64,000 bases of DNA from Prorocentrum cordatum (Eukaryota; Sar; Dinophyceae; Prorocentrales; Prorocentraceae), in NCBI GenBank assembly GCA_963575745.1, contig CAUYUJ010010491.1, positions 264,994 through 328,993 of the forward strand. Direction: 5' to 3'. Of the stretch, positions 63,936 to 64,000 are shown one piece after another (within the stretch, counting starts at the first letter, position 1; each line of letters opens with the position of its first letter). The notes under the pieces are model-generated. The model was not told the origin of the DNA. It ran no database searches and saw nothing but the letters and a program-made list of their open reading frames with translations. Position numbers and translations under genes: made by a program.

Positions 63936-63990
63936 GCAGCATCACCATACTCATCCTCCGCCTCATCATCGTCATTACCAGGAAATTCAC
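62555..63990 (+). repeat. ATC microsatellite with a higher-order unit of about 270 bp
   Basis: ATC/CAC triplets over 1.4 kb. An internal non-simple block (ccaccaccatcac, then catcaaaatcgtaagc, then gtgcagtaagtgtca) occurs at about 62,820-62,900 and 63,090-63,165, preceded each time by a CGTCG-rich stretch. So at least two long units are tandemly duplicated. The long His/Ser/Met/Asp frames are not genes. Confidence 0.95.
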
Positions 63991-64000
63991 ACGAATAACC

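Overview
This window is probably nuclear DNA of a dinoflagellate alga. That is an inference. It rests on the very high load of simple repeats and short-unit satellites, the sparse and broken host coding sequence, the moderately high GC, and a giant Ty1/copia-type retrotransposon whose extra domains (a Dcm-like methyltransferase fold, a Cys-rich insert) resemble those known from dinoflagellate retroelements. I found no rRNA or tRNA gene, no intact spliced-leader gene and no intact host gene.

Layout. Positions 1-15,500 are an interleaved patchwork of three or four dispersed repeat families (here called A-D) separated by CAA, CGA and CGT microsatellites, plus a 3-kb satellite of 20-bp units (8,216-11,195). 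Positions 15,500-20,750 hold CCAAGA-rich composite arrays (family C), CATA-type microsatellites and a few coding-like scraps on the minus strand. Positions 20,750-25,700 carry a decayed minus-strand copia-like element: a protease site, an integrase zinc finger and integrase core pieces remain in different frames. Positions 25,700-34,100 are mostly repeats (90-bp tandem units, ATG and GGA microsatellites), with an orphan RNase H-like ORF at 33,520-34,080. Positions 34,100-34,733 are diverged tandem units of about 230 bp.

The centrepiece is a 16,317-bp LTR retrotransposon on the minus strand (34,734-51,050). Its two 284-bp LTRs differ at only two positions. It is flanked by a perfect 5-bp target duplication (GTTTC) and sits inside one of the 230-bp units. 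A tRNA-type primer-binding site directly follows the 5' LTR. Three open frames follow in the order Gag; zinc knuckle, Tpt1/KptA-like RNA 2'-phosphotransferase, RING-H2, protease; methyltransferase-like, integrase, reverse transcriptase, RNase H. The last two frames are in phase and divided by one TGA. That TGA has the type II readthrough context (TGA CGG) and a 12-bp stem-loop six bases downstream. About 49 tiny 14-15-nt hairpins with covarying 5-bp stems, mostly with GNNA tetraloops on the sense strand, are scattered through the element in all three reading frames. I noticed none outside it. These hairpins are the best candidate for an undescribed system.

Right of the element, 51,240-54,340 is a family of units of about 300 bp (family E), interrupted by a GGC array and by a 1.1-kb segment with 39-bp terminal inverted repeats. 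Positions 54,661-56,478 carry the end of a UPF1-like SF1 helicase gene on the minus strand, broken by four frame changes. The rest (56,490-64,000) is units of about 350 bp (family F), 9- and 10-bp minisatellites, CATA and ATC microsatellites, and a PDZ-like exon at about 61,590-61,750.
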